A stretch of 64,000 nucleotides of DNA, taken from Aquitalea denitrificans (lineage in GTDB: Bacteria; Pseudomonadota; Gammaproteobacteria; Burkholderiales; Chromobacteriaceae). The notes beneath the pieces are model-generated. The model did not search any database and was not told the origin of the DNA. It saw only the letters and a program-made list of their open reading frames with translations. Below are positions 1-8,665 of the stretch, one piece after another (the stretch's first letter is position 1; every line of letters starts with the position of its first letter). The stretch lies in assembly GCF_009856625.1 (NCBI RefSeq), contig NZ_CP047241.1, forward strand, positions 496,001 through 560,000. Reading direction: 5' to 3'. The translations under genes and the position numbers were made by a program.

Positions 1-1
1 G

Positions 2-601
2 GCCGACGAAATCAATCGTGCCTCGCCCAAGGTGCAATCAGCCTTGCTGGAGGCCATGGAGGAGCGCCAAGTCTCCATTGATGGCGAGAGTCATCCGCTG
101 CCAACACCGTTTATTGTGATCGCCACCCAGAATCCTTCCGAGCAACTGGGGACTTTTCCACTTCCCGAGTCGCAGCTGGATCGTTTCCTGATGCGTATTG
201 CGCTGGGCTATCCGGCGGCAGAGGCCGAGCGCGCATTACTCTTGGGCCAGGACCGTCGAACCTTGCTGGATGACATCACCCCTTGCCTGAGTGGCGATGG
301 CTTGTTGCAGTTGCAACAAAAGGCTGCTGCACTGACCGTGACGTCAGATCTGGCCGACTATGTGCTGGCCCTGTTGCAGGCAACGCGTCAGGACCGTAGC
401 TATCTGGCAGGTCTCAGTCCGCGCGCAGGGCTGGCCCTGCTGGCCGCAGCCCGTGCCTGGGCCTTGCTGGAAGGGCGTGATCATGTGCTGCCGGAGGATG
501 TGAAAGCCATTTTTCCGGCTGTGGCCGGACACCGGCTAGGTTTGAGCGGAGACGCTTCTGCCAGCCTGACTGCACTGCTGGAACATGTTGCCATTCCGTA
601 A
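2..601 (+). CDS. MoxR family AAA+ ATPase (5' end missing)
   Basis: This is the C-terminal 199 residues of a MoxR-type AAA+ ATPase; the start and Walker A lie before the window. The first residues read ADEINRASPKVQSALLEAMEE, which is the Walker B region and following helix of the family. They are followed by the sensor-1 segment ATQNPSEQLGTFPLPESQLDRF and a C-terminal lid domain. MoxR ATPases act as chaperone-like partners, often for von Willebrand-type or DUF58 proteins. The stop overlaps the start of the DUF58 gene by 17 bases and a TgpA-like gene follows, the common three-gene MoxR-DUF58-transglutaminase cluster. The real substrate is unknown. Confidence 0.93.
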   Translation, partial: ADEINRASPKVQSALLEAMEERQVSIDGESHPLPTPFIVIATQNPSEQLGTFPLPESQLDRFLMRIALGYPAAEAERALLLGQDRRTLLDDITPCLSGDGLLQLQQKAAALTVTSDLADYVLALLQATRQDRSYLAGLSPRAGLALLAAARAWALLEGRDHVLPEDVKAIFPAVAGHRLGLSGDASASLTALLEHVAIP

Positions 602-1535
602 GCCATTGCGCGCCTGGTGGTTGCGCCGTCTGCCGAAGGAATCCGTTTGCCGCTTGGGGCAGCGGCGTATCTATTTGCTACCCACCCGCTTTGGCCTGTT
701 GCTATTGCTGGTGGCTGCTGCGGTATGGGTGGGTGCGTTGAACTACGCGGTCAGCCTGGCTTATGTGCTGGCCTTCTGGTTGCTTGGTTTATTGCTGGTG
801 GCTGTGCTGATGGCTTATCGTCAGCTGTCCGGCCTGCAACTGCAGGTGCAGGAGAGTGAAGGGGCGTTTGTCGGGCAGTTTGCCGACTGCCGTCTGCGTC
901 TGCTCAATACCACGGCAATCACTCGCCAGCTGCTATTGCAGTCCGAGCATGGTGGAGAGTGTGTGCCCTGTACGCTGGCGGCAATGGCCGAACAGTCGGT
1001 GACCGTTGTGCAGCTGCTCAAGCGGCGTGGCCGCCATGCCTATCCCGCTATCCAGCTGTGGAGCACTGCCCCTTTTGGGCTAATCCGGGCATTTTCATGG
1101 TGGCGGCCGGATGCGTCCTTGCTGGCCTATCCGCTTCCCTTGCCTGATCGCGAACATCAGGACTGCCATCATGAAAATGGGCGGGGCCGTAATCGTGGTG
1201 ATGACGAGGAGGATTTTTCCCATCTGGGAGAATACCGTCAGGGGGATACACCGCGGCAGATTGCCTGGAGTGTGCTGGCCCGGCGTGATGTATTGGCCAG
1301 CAAACGTTTTGCCAGCCAGCCACGCGGTCAGGCATTGCATCAACTGGCATGGCAGGACTATCCGGCGACGCTGGATGTGGAAAGCCGGCTTTCACGATTG
1401 TGCTGGAGGGTGTTGCAGTGTGAGAAAGCCGGCCAGCATTACCGCTTGCACTTGCCCGGTTGCATGGTGGAGCCATGGCCGGGACAGCGCGAGCAGGCAT
1501 TGGCGGCATTGGCCGAATTCAGGTTGCCCGTATGA
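585..1535 (+). CDS. DUF58 domain protein
   Basis: 316 residues. Two hydrophobic segments lie near residues 33-50 and 56-77, and the DUF58 signature with the HLGEYRQGDTPRQIAW core lies at about 213-228. The protein is probably anchored in the inner membrane with its soluble domain in the cytoplasm. DUF58 proteins almost always sit beside a MoxR ATPase and are thought to be partners or substrates; the biochemical role is not established. The start overlaps the end of the MoxR gene and the TGA stop overlaps the ATG of the next gene (ATGA), so the three genes are probably translationally coupled. Confidence 0.9.
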   Translation: MLPFRKPLRAWWLRRLPKESVCRLGQRRIYLLPTRFGLLLLLVAAAVWVGALNYAVSLAYVLAFWLLGLLLVAVLMAYRQLSGLQLQVQESEGAFVGQFADCRLRLLNTTAITRQLLLQSEHGGECVPCTLAAMAEQSVTVVQLLKRRGRHAYPAIQLWSTAPFGLIRAFSWWRPDASLLAYPLPLPDREHQDCHHENGRGRNRGDDEEDFSHLGEYRQGDTPRQIAWSVLARRDVLASKRFASQPRGQALHQLAWQDYPATLDVESRLSRLCWRVLQCEKAGQHYRLHLPGCMVEPWPGQREQALAALAEFRLPV

Positions 1536-3499
1536 GGCTGGCCCAGTTCCGGCAAGGTGAAATGGCGGTATTGCTGGCCCTGGCGCTGGTGATGCTGCCG
1601 TTATTGCTGCATCTCCCCTCTTGGTTGCCCATGCTGGTACTGACCATGCTGCTGGTTCGTGGCTTCTTGCTGCAGCGCCAGAACCAATTGCCATCGCTGT
1701 GGCTGTTATTGCCGCTGCTGGGTTTATCAGTATTTGGCTTGTGGCTTAACCTGAATACCCTGATCGGGCGTGAGGGCGGGGCGGCCTTGCTGGTTCTGTT
1801 GCTGGGATTCAAGAGTTTCGAATCACGCCAGCAACGGGATTGGCAGGTGCTGCTGGCACTGGGTTTTTTTCTGGCAGCAATTCCACTGCTGTTTGACCAG
1901 TCCCCACCGTCTGCGCTGTGGCTGATTGTCAGTCTATTGGCACTGACCTGGGCCATGCTGCGGCTGGCTGGAGGTGCAGTACAAGGGGCTGCTGGTATGG
2001 CAGCTCAGGCCTTGTTGTTGTCCCTGCCGTTGATGCTGGTCCTGTTTGTGGTGATGCCGCGCCTGCCTGGGCCGCTGTGGAGCATGCCGCATGAACAGCA
2101 TGTTGCCAGCACCGGGCTGTCTGACAGCATGGAGCCCGGCAGTATCAGCCAGTTGGTGCAGCAGCAAGAGCCAGCGTTCTCGGTTGTGTTTGACGGCCAG
2201 CCACCCGCACATGAGCAGCTGTACTGGCGCATCATGATTTTTGATGATTTTGATGGCCGGCGCTGGCAAAGCGTACACGGCCAGACGCGGGAGCAAATAC
2301 AGCTGGCAGGGGGCGAAAAGGTGCGTTATCGCCTTACCGGCAAGCCTTCCAGATCACGATTGCCCCTGCTGGATTACCCGCTGGCCGCACCAGCAGAAGG
2401 AAGACTGGAGCCGGGGGGGCTGTTCAAGCTGGCTAGTGATCAGGACGATGTACTGCGCATCTCGGGTGAGAGCCTGGTTGGCAGTCATTATCTGAGTGAG
2501 CTAAGTCGCAGCGATCAGGACTTCTACCGTCACCTTCCGCCCGGAAATCCTGCCAGCCGCCAACTTGCCATGCAGTGGCGTAGTCAAAGTAGTGACAGTG
2601 CCGGTTTTGTACGCGAGGCCCTGTTGCACCTCCGCTTGGGCGGTTTTGCCTATACGTTGAGGCCGCCTTTGCTGGAGGGAGACAACAGTATCGATGCTTT
2701 TATGTTTTCCACGCGGCAGGGCTTTTGCGAACACTATGCATCGGCCTTTGCTTTCATGGCGCGGGCTGCCGGTATTCCTGCCCGGGTAGTAACCGGCTAT
2801 CAGGGAGGTCAGTTCAACTCGCTTGGCCGTTTCTGGCAGGTACGTTCTTCCGATGCACATGCCTGGGTTGAAGTCTGGCTGGCTGAAAGCAGAGAGTGGT
2901 TACGGGTTGACCCAACCGCGGCCGTTGCGCCGGAACGGGTCAGCCAGGATCTCGGGCAGAGCATTCCTGCAATGCAGGCCCAATTACCGGTATTCGGTAG
3001 TCGCATGCCAGCATGGATGGTGCGTGTGCAGCAGGGCTGGCAAGCCGCCGGTTTTGCCTGGCAGCAGTGGGTTGTCGGTTACGATGCCTCGCGGCAATTG
3101 AGTCTTTACCGCTGGTTGGGGCTGGGCGAGATCGTCGACAGTGCATCTGTTGTGCGAGCGCTGTTATGTGGAGTGGTGCTTGCTGGCTTGCCATTGCTGT
3201 GGTGGTGGCGGCGGAGCACGGAAAGTGTGCCTTTGCAGGAAGGGCGTTCGCGGCTGGAACGTGCTCTACAGCAGCAGGGTATCATCCTGTTACCCAGCGA
3301 TGGCCCGCTGGATATGCTGAACAAGGCCAGAGGTTTGCCTGCTCCTGCCTATCGCGAACTCAAGCAGTTGTGCAAGGACTACGCTGCAATGCGCTACCAG
3401 AACCCGGCATTGTCACAACAGCAGGCGCGCTTATGGTTGCGCAGGGTCAAGATTTTCTCTACCGATCTGGCGAGAGGGAAGTTGCGCCAGGGGGGCTGA
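1532..3499 (+). CDS. TgpA-like transmembrane transglutaminase (DUF3488)
   Basis: 655 residues. The N-terminal part has about six closely spaced membrane helices (DUF3488/TgpA_N). It is followed by a periplasmic transglutaminase-like domain with the catalytic triad in recognisable context: Cys399 (QGFCEHYA), His443 (SDAHAW) and Asp460 (RVDPT). A further membrane helix and a cytoplasmic tail (DUF4129-like) close the protein. An upstream in-frame TTG at 1460 would give a longer product, but ATG 1532 forms an ATGA overlap with the DUF58 stop and places the first membrane helix normally. TgpA of Pseudomonas aeruginosa is the best studied relative; its substrate is unknown. Confidence 0.9.
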   Translation: MRLAQFRQGEMAVLLALALVMLPLLLHLPSWLPMLVLTMLLVRGFLLQRQNQLPSLWLLLPLLGLSVFGLWLNLNTLIGREGGAALLVLLLGFKSFESRQQRDWQVLLALGFFLAAIPLLFDQSPPSALWLIVSLLALTWAMLRLAGGAVQGAAGMAAQALLLSLPLMLVLFVVMPRLPGPLWSMPHEQHVASTGLSDSMEPGSISQLVQQQEPAFSVVFDGQPPAHEQLYWRIMIFDDFDGRRWQSVHGQTREQIQLAGGEKVRYRLTGKPSRSRLPLLDYPLAAPAEGRLEPGGLFKLASDQDDVLRISGESLVGSHYLSELSRSDQDFYRHLPPGNPASRQLAMQWRSQSSDSAGFVREALLHLRLGGFAYTLRPPLLEGDNSIDAFMFSTRQGFCEHYASAFAFMARAAGIPARVVTGYQGGQFNSLGRFWQVRSSDAHAWVEVWLAESREWLRVDPTAAVAPERVSQDLGQSIPAMQAQLPVFGSRMPAWMVRVQQGWQAAGFAWQQWVVGYDASRQLSLYRWLGLGEIVDSASVVRALLCGVVLAGLPLLWWWRRSTESVPLQEGRSRLERALQQQGIILLPSDGPLDMLNKARGLPAPAYRELKQLCKDYAAMRYQNPALSQQQARLWLRRVKIFSTDLARGKLRQGG

Positions 3500-3571
3500 G
3501 GCATTGGTAGTCCGGCGTACTTTTGCTATTGCCTGCTGGCTGCTACATGACCTGCCTAAAGTATCTAAACA

Positions 3572-3595
3572 GAAACCCCGCCATGGCGGGGTTTC
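3572..3595 (+). terminator. Bidirectional terminator between tgpA-like gene and rpoS
   Basis: GC-rich inverted repeat AAACCCCGCC-AT-GGCGGGGTTT between two converging genes, with A-rich and T-rich flanks. It can serve both strands: the TgpA-like gene ends 72 bp to the left and rpoS ends 24 bp to the right. Confidence 0.8.
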
Positions 3596-3618
3596 TCCTT
3601 GTATCACCGTTTTCGGTG

Positions 3619-4572
3619 CTATAGCAGGAAGTCGCGGGAGATACCCTTGCGACGCAGGATACGACGCAGTTGTTCCAGGCCTTCAATCTGGATCTGGCGT
3701 ACTCGCTCCCGCGTCAGGTTCAGCGCAGCTGCCAGTTCTTCCAGCGTGCAGATTTCATGACCATTCAAACCATAACGGCGCTCGATCACCATGCACTGCT
3801 TGTCATTCAACTGGGCCAGCCAGTCTTTGACAAACATTTCCAGCTGGTTGTTGTGGAGCTGAATTTCCGGTTCTTCATGCTGCTCATCCGGAATCGATTC
3901 ACCAATCGACAGCATGGGGTCGATATCCAGCGGTGCGTCCAGCGAAGCCATGCGTTCGTTCAGGTTCATCACCTTGCGGACATCTTCCACCGGCTTGCCT
4001 ACCTGATGGGCAATTTCATCCAGAGTAGGCTCACGTCCCATCTGGCTTTCCAGATAGCGTGATGCCCGCAGATAGACGTTCAGTTCCTTGATGACATGGA
4101 CTGGCAGGCGGATGGTGCGCGACTGGTTCATGATGGCACGTTCGATGCTCTGGCGAATCCACCACGTGGCGTAGGTAGAGAAGCGAAAGCCACGCTCGGG
4201 GTCGAACTTTTCCAGCGCATGCATCAGACCGATATTACCTTCTTCGATCAGATCGAGCAGGGCAAGGCCACGGTTGATGTAATGCTTGGCAATGTTCACG
4301 ACCAAGCGCAGATTGTGCTCGATCATTTTTTGCCGGGCGTCGAAGTCACCTGCGACAACACGGCGAGCCAGTTCCAGTTCCTGGGCTGGGGTCAGCAGCG
4401 CATTGTTTCCGATATCGTTCAGATAAATCTGGGTGACATCAGCAACTTCTTCTGTGACGCTCTGGCGCTCGGCTGCCTCTTCGGTTTCGGTTTCGGCTTC
4501 GGCAGCAGCTTCTTCGGCAACTTCTTGTTCAAGAGCTTCCTCTTCTTCGAGGATATCGCTGTCTTGGTTCAT
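3619..4572 (-). CDS. rpoS: RNA polymerase sigma factor RpoS
   Basis: 317 residues, close to the usual 310-340 for RpoS. After an acidic Glu/Ala-rich N-terminus of about 45 residues come sigma region 1.2 (DVTQIYLNDIGNNALLTP), region 2 with the core-binding and -10 recognition helices (GFRFSTYATWWIRQSIERAI), region 3, and the region 4.2 helix-turn-helix (TLEELAAALNLTRERVRQIQ). It directs stationary-phase and stress transcription. It is last in the minus-strand series surE-pcm-nlpD-rpoS, the classical arrangement in which the main rpoS promoter usually lies inside nlpD. The start ATG at 4572 is preceded by a GGGGGGAG-like Shine-Dalgarno sequence. Confidence 0.96.
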   Translation of the reverse strand: MNQDSDILEEEEALEQEVAEEAAAEAETETEEAAERQSVTEEVADVTQIYLNDIGNNALLTPAQELELARRVVAGDFDARQKMIEHNLRLVVNIAKHYINRGLALLDLIEEGNIGLMHALEKFDPERGFRFSTYATWWIRQSIERAIMNQSRTIRLPVHVIKELNVYLRASRYLESQMGREPTLDEIAHQVGKPVEDVRKVMNLNERMASLDAPLDIDPMLSIGESIPDEQHEEPEIQLHNNQLEMFVKDWLAQLNDKQCMVIERRYGLNGHEICTLEELAAALNLTRERVRQIQIEGLEQLRRILRRKGISRDFLL

Positions 4573-4618
4573 AACTCCCCCCGCTACGGTGGCTCCTGGC
4601 AGGGGAAGATACCCCTAG

Positions 4619-5704
4619 TCAGGACTTGTGGTCTAGGTACTGCATCGGATCAACCGGTTTCCCGAAGCGGCGGATCTCGAAGTGCAGTTTTACCTGATCG
4701 GCATCGGTATTGCCCATTTCGGCAATCTTCTGCCCTTTCTTGACACTCTGTCCCTCCTTAACAAGCAACTGACTGTTGTGGGCATACGCTGAAAGGAATG
4801 TCTTGTTGTGCTTGATGATGATCAGCTTGCCATATCCCCTCAAGCCATTCCCGCTATAAACAACTTTGCCATCTCCGGCGGCAATCACGCTTTGACCGGC
4901 GCGACCGCTGATATCAACCCCTTTGTTGCTGTCCGAATAACCGCGGATCAGCTTGCCTTCAGTTGGCCAAGCCCAGGCGACTGCGTCTTCACTGACTGCT
5001 GGCTGGGATTTTTCTTCAATTTTGTTTTTATTTTCCGATATTGCAGCAGGTGTACTACTGTCCTTTTTGTCGGACTGAACTGCCGGAGCCGATGCATTGC
5101 CCATTTTCACCGGGACAGTTTTTTTTGCCGTGCTGCCTTCGCTTTGCTGTGCCAGCGTTTTCGCAGCTTCTTCCGTGTATGGCAGCTTCAGTGCTTTCGG
5201 GTAGTTCTTGCTGCTGGCTACCGGGGTGCCACTTTCAACGACAACTTTTTGTTGCGGTTGCGCCACCGCAGTGCTTTCCTGAGGCGTTGCTGCCGCTGGC
5301 GGCGTCTGGCTGTCCTGCGTACCCGGAGGTGTCAGGCGCAATACCTGACCTACCTTGATTCCGGTGTCCGGCAGATTGTTCCAGGCGGCAACATCCTTGT
5401 ATTTCAGCCCGTTATTGAGCGAAATACGGAACAGGTTTTCGCCTGGCTGCACAATATGCGTCTTCTCACCAGCACCGCTTGTTGCCGGTTTGGCAACAAT
5501 GCTGCCACTACTTTTGTACGGGGTCGCCACCGCCACATCTGCGGGTGGCGTTATCGCGGCCTTGTTTGCCGTGGTGACTGCGGCAACGGGTGCCGGGCGG
5601 GCGGACTCAACCGGTGCTGCCTGTTGTGCCATGCTGCTGCAGCCAGCCAGAACGGCTGTTGTCAACGTTGCGGCAAACCAGTGCTTTGAATGCTGTTTAT
5701 GCAT
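4619..5704 (-). CDS. nlpD: NlpD-like LysM/M23 lipoprotein
   Basis: 361 residues. A lipoprotein signal peptide ends in LAGC with lipidated Cys22. A LysM peptidoglycan-binding repeat (KTHIVQPGENLFRI...) lies around residues 82-128, then a low-complexity Ala/Gln/Ser linker, then a C-terminal LytM/M23 domain. Two metal ligands are degenerate: the usual first His is replaced in NKGVDIS and the HxH motif reads KLHF. This matches NlpD, which activates the amidase AmiC rather than cutting peptidoglycan itself. It lies 46 bp upstream of rpoS and is expected to carry rpoS promoter sequences. Confidence 0.93.
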   Translation of the reverse strand: MHKQHSKHWFAATLTTAVLAGCSSMAQQAAPVESARPAPVAAVTTANKAAITPPADVAVATPYKSSGSIVAKPATSGAGEKTHIVQPGENLFRISLNNGLKYKDVAAWNNLPDTGIKVGQVLRLTPPGTQDSQTPPAAATPQESTAVAQPQQKVVVESGTPVASSKNYPKALKLPYTEEAAKTLAQQSEGSTAKKTVPVKMGNASAPAVQSDKKDSSTPAAISENKNKIEEKSQPAVSEDAVAWAWPTEGKLIRGYSDSNKGVDISGRAGQSVIAAGDGKVVYSGNGLRGYGKLIIIKHNKTFLSAYAHNSQLLVKEGQSVKKGQKIAEMGNTDADQVKLHFEIRRFGKPVDPMQYLDHKS

Positions 5705-5780
5705 GCCTGTAGATTTTATATGTCAGTTAGTTGGGTTTTGTAAATTGTCAGACCGGGTATGTGTTGTGTTTTTGCAAGAC

Positions 5781-6449
5781 TTAGTTACGACCGGGCAAGA
5801 GTGGTACGAATTTCACCGGATCAAGCCGTGTTTTCTGCAAGCCCTGGGGTGTTTTTTCCAGCAGCCACAAATACTGTTCTGTTTCACCGACCGGCATGAT
5901 CAATCTGCCACCTTCTGCCAGTTGTTCAACTAGTGCTTCCGGGATATTGCGTGCCGCTGCCGTCATGATGATGCCTTCGAACGGGGCCGCTTCTGGCAGG
6001 CCAAAGTGGCCATCTCCATGGACAAGCCGGGCATGGACTAGCTTGGCTGCACGCAAATTGCGTCTTGCTTTGTCCAGTAGCGCACCGAGTCGTTCAATGG
6101 AATAAACTTCGGCTCCAGTCTTCAGTAGTACGGCTGTCTGATAACCACATCCGGTTCCGATTTCCAGCACCTTGCCCGGTTTGCGGCCTGTCAGCAGGAT
6201 TTCTGTCATCTTGGCGACTGTAAGCGGCTGGGAAATGGTTTGGGCATGGCCGATGGGTAGTGACACATCGTCATAGGCACGGGTGGCCAGTGCCTGATCG
6301 ACAAACAGATGACGCGGCACGTCTGACATGGCGGTCAGCACACGTTCATCCTGTACGCCGGCCTGGCGCAGGCGTTCTACCATGCGCTTGCGGGTTCGGT
6401 CAGACAGCATGCCGTAAGCCTGGTTGTCTTGTGTCACGGATGAAGCCAT
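5781..6449 (-). CDS. pcm: Protein-L-isoaspartate O-methyltransferase
   Basis: 222 residues. Uses S-adenosylmethionine to methylate isoaspartyl residues in damaged proteins, the first step of their repair. The conserved Pcm segment GHAQTISQP and the SAM-binding glycine motif (LEIGTGCGYQTAVL) are both present, and the length is typical. The start overlaps the 3' end of surE by 16 bases, implying co-transcription in the surE-pcm-nlpD-rpoS stationary-phase operon. Confidence 0.95.
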   Translation of the reverse strand: MASSVTQDNQAYGMLSDRTRKRMVERLRQAGVQDERVLTAMSDVPRHLFVDQALATRAYDDVSLPIGHAQTISQPLTVAKMTEILLTGRKPGKVLEIGTGCGYQTAVLLKTGAEVYSIERLGALLDKARRNLRAAKLVHARLVHGDGHFGLPEAAPFEGIIMTAAARNIPEALVEQLAEGGRLIMPVGETEQYLWLLEKTPQGLQKTRLDPVKFVPLLPGRN

Positions 6450-7177
6450 GTAGTGATTCCGTCCAGTTGGCCGTATGCGGTTAAATCCAGCATCAGCGGG
6501 GTGACCGAAACATGTTTGCCTGCAATGGCGGCAAAGTCGGTGCCGGGGCCTGCATCCTGTGCGCTGCCGACCGGGCCTACCCAGTATATCGTTTCCCCGC
6601 GAGGATTCTTGGCTTTGATAACCGGTTCGGCATGATGTCTGCGTCCCAGTCGTGTGACTTGCATGGATTGCAGCTGATCGACCGGGATGTCTGGAACGTT
6701 GACATTCAGCAGCACTGGCTGGATCAGCGGCTGCGCCTGATGGCGTGCCAGCAATGCCTCAATCACGTGGGCCGCTGTGCCGAAGTGCTGGCCGCTGTAG
6801 CCGGCCAGCGAGATGGCAATGGACGGAATGCCAAGCAGGAAGCCTTCAGTAGCGGCAGCCACGGTGCCTGAGTAGATGGTGTCATCTCCCATATTGGGGC
6901 CATGGTTGATGCCGCTGAATATCATGTCCGGACGAAAATCCAGCAAACCGGTTACCGCCAGATGGACGCAGTCGGTTGGCGTACCGTTGACATAATGAAA
7001 GCCGTTGGCAGCCTGACGGACGGTAAGTGGCCGGTCCAGGGTCAGCGAGTTGCTGGCACCACTGCGATCGCGTTCGGGTGCCACGACGACGACTTCACCA
7101 TGACGTGCCAGCGTTTCCGCCAGGGTGCGGATGCCGGGAGAGAAATAGCCATCGTCATTGCTGATCAGGAACTTCAT
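6434..7177 (-). CDS. surE: 5'/3'-nucleotidase SurE
   Basis: 247 residues starting at MKFLISNDDG. An upstream in-frame extension to 7342 lacks SurE similarity, so ATG 7177 is chosen. The metal-binding NDDG motif (residues 7-10) and the SGINHGPNMGDDTIYSGTVA segment are the hallmarks of SurE, a divalent-metal nucleoside-monophosphate phosphatase linked to stationary-phase survival. It is the first gene of surE-pcm-nlpD-rpoS and overlaps pcm by 16 bases. Confidence 0.96.
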   Translation of the reverse strand: MKFLISNDDGYFSPGIRTLAETLARHGEVVVVAPERDRSGASNSLTLDRPLTVRQAANGFHYVNGTPTDCVHLAVTGLLDFRPDMIFSGINHGPNMGDDTIYSGTVAAATEGFLLGIPSIAISLAGYSGQHFGTAAHVIEALLARHQAQPLIQPVLLNVNVPDIPVDQLQSMQVTRLGRRHHAEPVIKAKNPRGETIYWVGPVGSAQDAGPGTDFAAIAGKHVSVTPLMLDLTAYGQLDGITTWLHP

Positions 7178-7258
7178 GCTGTGCTTCCAGGTTGGACGCA
7201 TGATTGTATCGCTGCCGCGCTGTGGTGGAAAACCTTCATGGCATGACAGGCAAAGAAA

Positions 7259-7276
7259 AACCCGCCGTAGCGGGTT
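7259..7276 (-). terminator. Terminator of nadA
   Basis: On the minus strand an AACCCGC-TACG-GCGGGTT stem-loop is followed by a TTTTTCTTT run, 8 bases past the nadA stop. It separates nadA from surE, which starts at 7177. Confidence 0.8.
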
Positions 7277-7283
7277 GGTTTGA

Positions 7284-8201
7284 TCAGGCGTAATAGCGCT
7301 GGCTGAATTCCAGCATCCGTTCGATGGGAATGCGGGCTGCATCCATCTGTTCGGCGCTCAGGTAATCGATATGCAGGCCTTCGCCCTGCTGGGCGCGCTT
7401 TACGGCATCGATGGTGTTCATCTTCATATAGGGACAGGAATTGCACTGGCAACCGGCATAGATTGGTGCCTGGCGCAGGTCCAGATCGGGGCGGGCCAGT
7501 CCCATGTTGTACAGGATGCCATCTTCAGTGGCGACGAAGATAACCGCCTTGCTGTCTCCCTGGAAGGCCTTCACCCAGTTCAGCATGCCGGAAGTGGAGC
7601 CGACATAATCGGCTTTCTTCAGCACCGGCAGTGGGCTTTCCGGGTGGGCAATCAGGTATTTCTCACCGGAAGCTGCAGCGAAAGCCTCTTCCAGCGCAGC
7701 TTCGTTGAATTTGTCGTGTACTTCGCACACGGCAGACCACAAGGGCATGTCGTAGCCGTACTGGTCGTTCAGGTAGCCACCCATATTGCGGTCGGGCGAG
7801 AAGATGACTTTTTTGCCTTCCGCATACAGGTGGGCAATGATGTCGTCCACATTGCGGCTGGTGACGATCCAGTCAGACAGTGCCTTGTGTTCTGCACTGG
7901 AGTTGATGTACGACACATGAACGTGGTCCGGGTGGCTTTCGCGCCATGCCTTGAGTGCCGTGACGTCGGTCTGGGTGACCAGCGAACAGGTAGATCCTGC
8001 ATCCGGCAGGATCACCTCTGCCTGCGGGTTGAGGATTTTGGCGGTTTCGGCCATAAAACGCACGCCGGCAAACACGATGATGTCGGCATTGGCTTCTTTT
8101 GCAAACAGCGACAATTCCAGGCTATCACCCACCTTGTCGGCCATTTGCTGGATTTCAGGCTGGGTATAGTAGTGGGCAAGGGTGACGACACGCTTCGTCA
8201 T
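7284..8201 (-). CDS. nadA: Quinolinate synthase NadA
   Basis: 305 residues. Condenses iminoaspartate with dihydroxyacetone phosphate to quinolinate in NAD synthesis, using a [4Fe-4S] cluster. The three expected cluster Cys are recognisable: Cys72 (STCSLV), Cys159 (SAVCEVHD) and Cys256 (CNSCPYMKMN). Other family segments are AHYYTQPEIQQ, the HPESP loop and VGSTSGM. It lacks the roughly 35-residue N-terminal extension of E. coli NadA and starts almost directly at the AHYYT motif, which is within the range of shorter family members. nadB and nadC are not adjacent. Confidence 0.94.
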   Translation of the reverse strand: MTKRVVTLAHYYTQPEIQQMADKVGDSLELSLFAKEANADIIVFAGVRFMAETAKILNPQAEVILPDAGSTCSLVTQTDVTALKAWRESHPDHVHVSYINSSAEHKALSDWIVTSRNVDDIIAHLYAEGKKVIFSPDRNMGGYLNDQYGYDMPLWSAVCEVHDKFNEAALEEAFAAASGEKYLIAHPESPLPVLKKADYVGSTSGMLNWVKAFQGDSKAVIFVATEDGILYNMGLARPDLDLRQAPIYAGCQCNSCPYMKMNTIDAVKRAQQGEGLHIDYLSAEQMDAARIPIERMLEFSQRYYA

Positions 8202-8665
8202 GATGAGCTGACTCCTGCTCGCCCTGCATCAGGTTGCAGGCGGCTGAATGAATATATTGCAATGCAACGTACTAGGGTTGCCAAATCGCAAGATTAGCAA
8301 TATTGCAGTGCGATTACCACCTGCAAGCATGGTTACTCCCAATGGTGGCCAATCGGCTTTGCTATAAAATTCATTTGGTACAGGCTTGCCCGAGGTCAAC
8401 ATGACAATATGATGGCTGCGGCAGCATGGAGATGGCTTGCAGGTGGGTATGCAATTGCAGCAGAAATCCTGTCCATGGGAAGACTGAGAGTTTCACCTTG
8501 TTGTGCATTGCACAATACTGTCGCAACATGCCGGAATGAAAATGAATTTTCCGTGGCAAGTACGTATTTGCCATACAGAATGCAGCCAGCAGGCCGATGC
8601 TTGTGCAGGTTGCCGGCATCTGCCGACCTCTTGTCGCTTGAATTAACAGAACGGGAACCGCTTCC
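8202..8665. other. Divergent intergenic region nadA / pat with TGCA palindromes
   Basis: 464 bp between divergent starts, more AT-rich than the genes. Short open frames here lack ribosome sites and known families, so I regard it as non-coding. It contains a perfect 15-bp palindrome TTGTGCATTGCACAA at 8501-8515, a perfect 11-bp palindrome TTGCAATGCAA at 8257-8267, and a related imperfect copy (TTGCAGTGCG) near 8303-8312. These look like operator candidates. A TATAAA box lies at 8363-8368 without a convincing -35. Confidence 0.6.
8501..8515. promoter_or_regulatory. Perfect palindrome, putative operator
   Basis: TTGTGCA-T-TGCACAA, a perfect inverted repeat, lies 150 bp upstream of the pat start. 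A shorter relative, TTGCA-A-TGCAA, is at 8257-8267 near nadA. The binding protein is unknown. TGC-rich sites are known for PhaR-type regulators, but that is only a loose resemblance. Confidence 0.45.
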
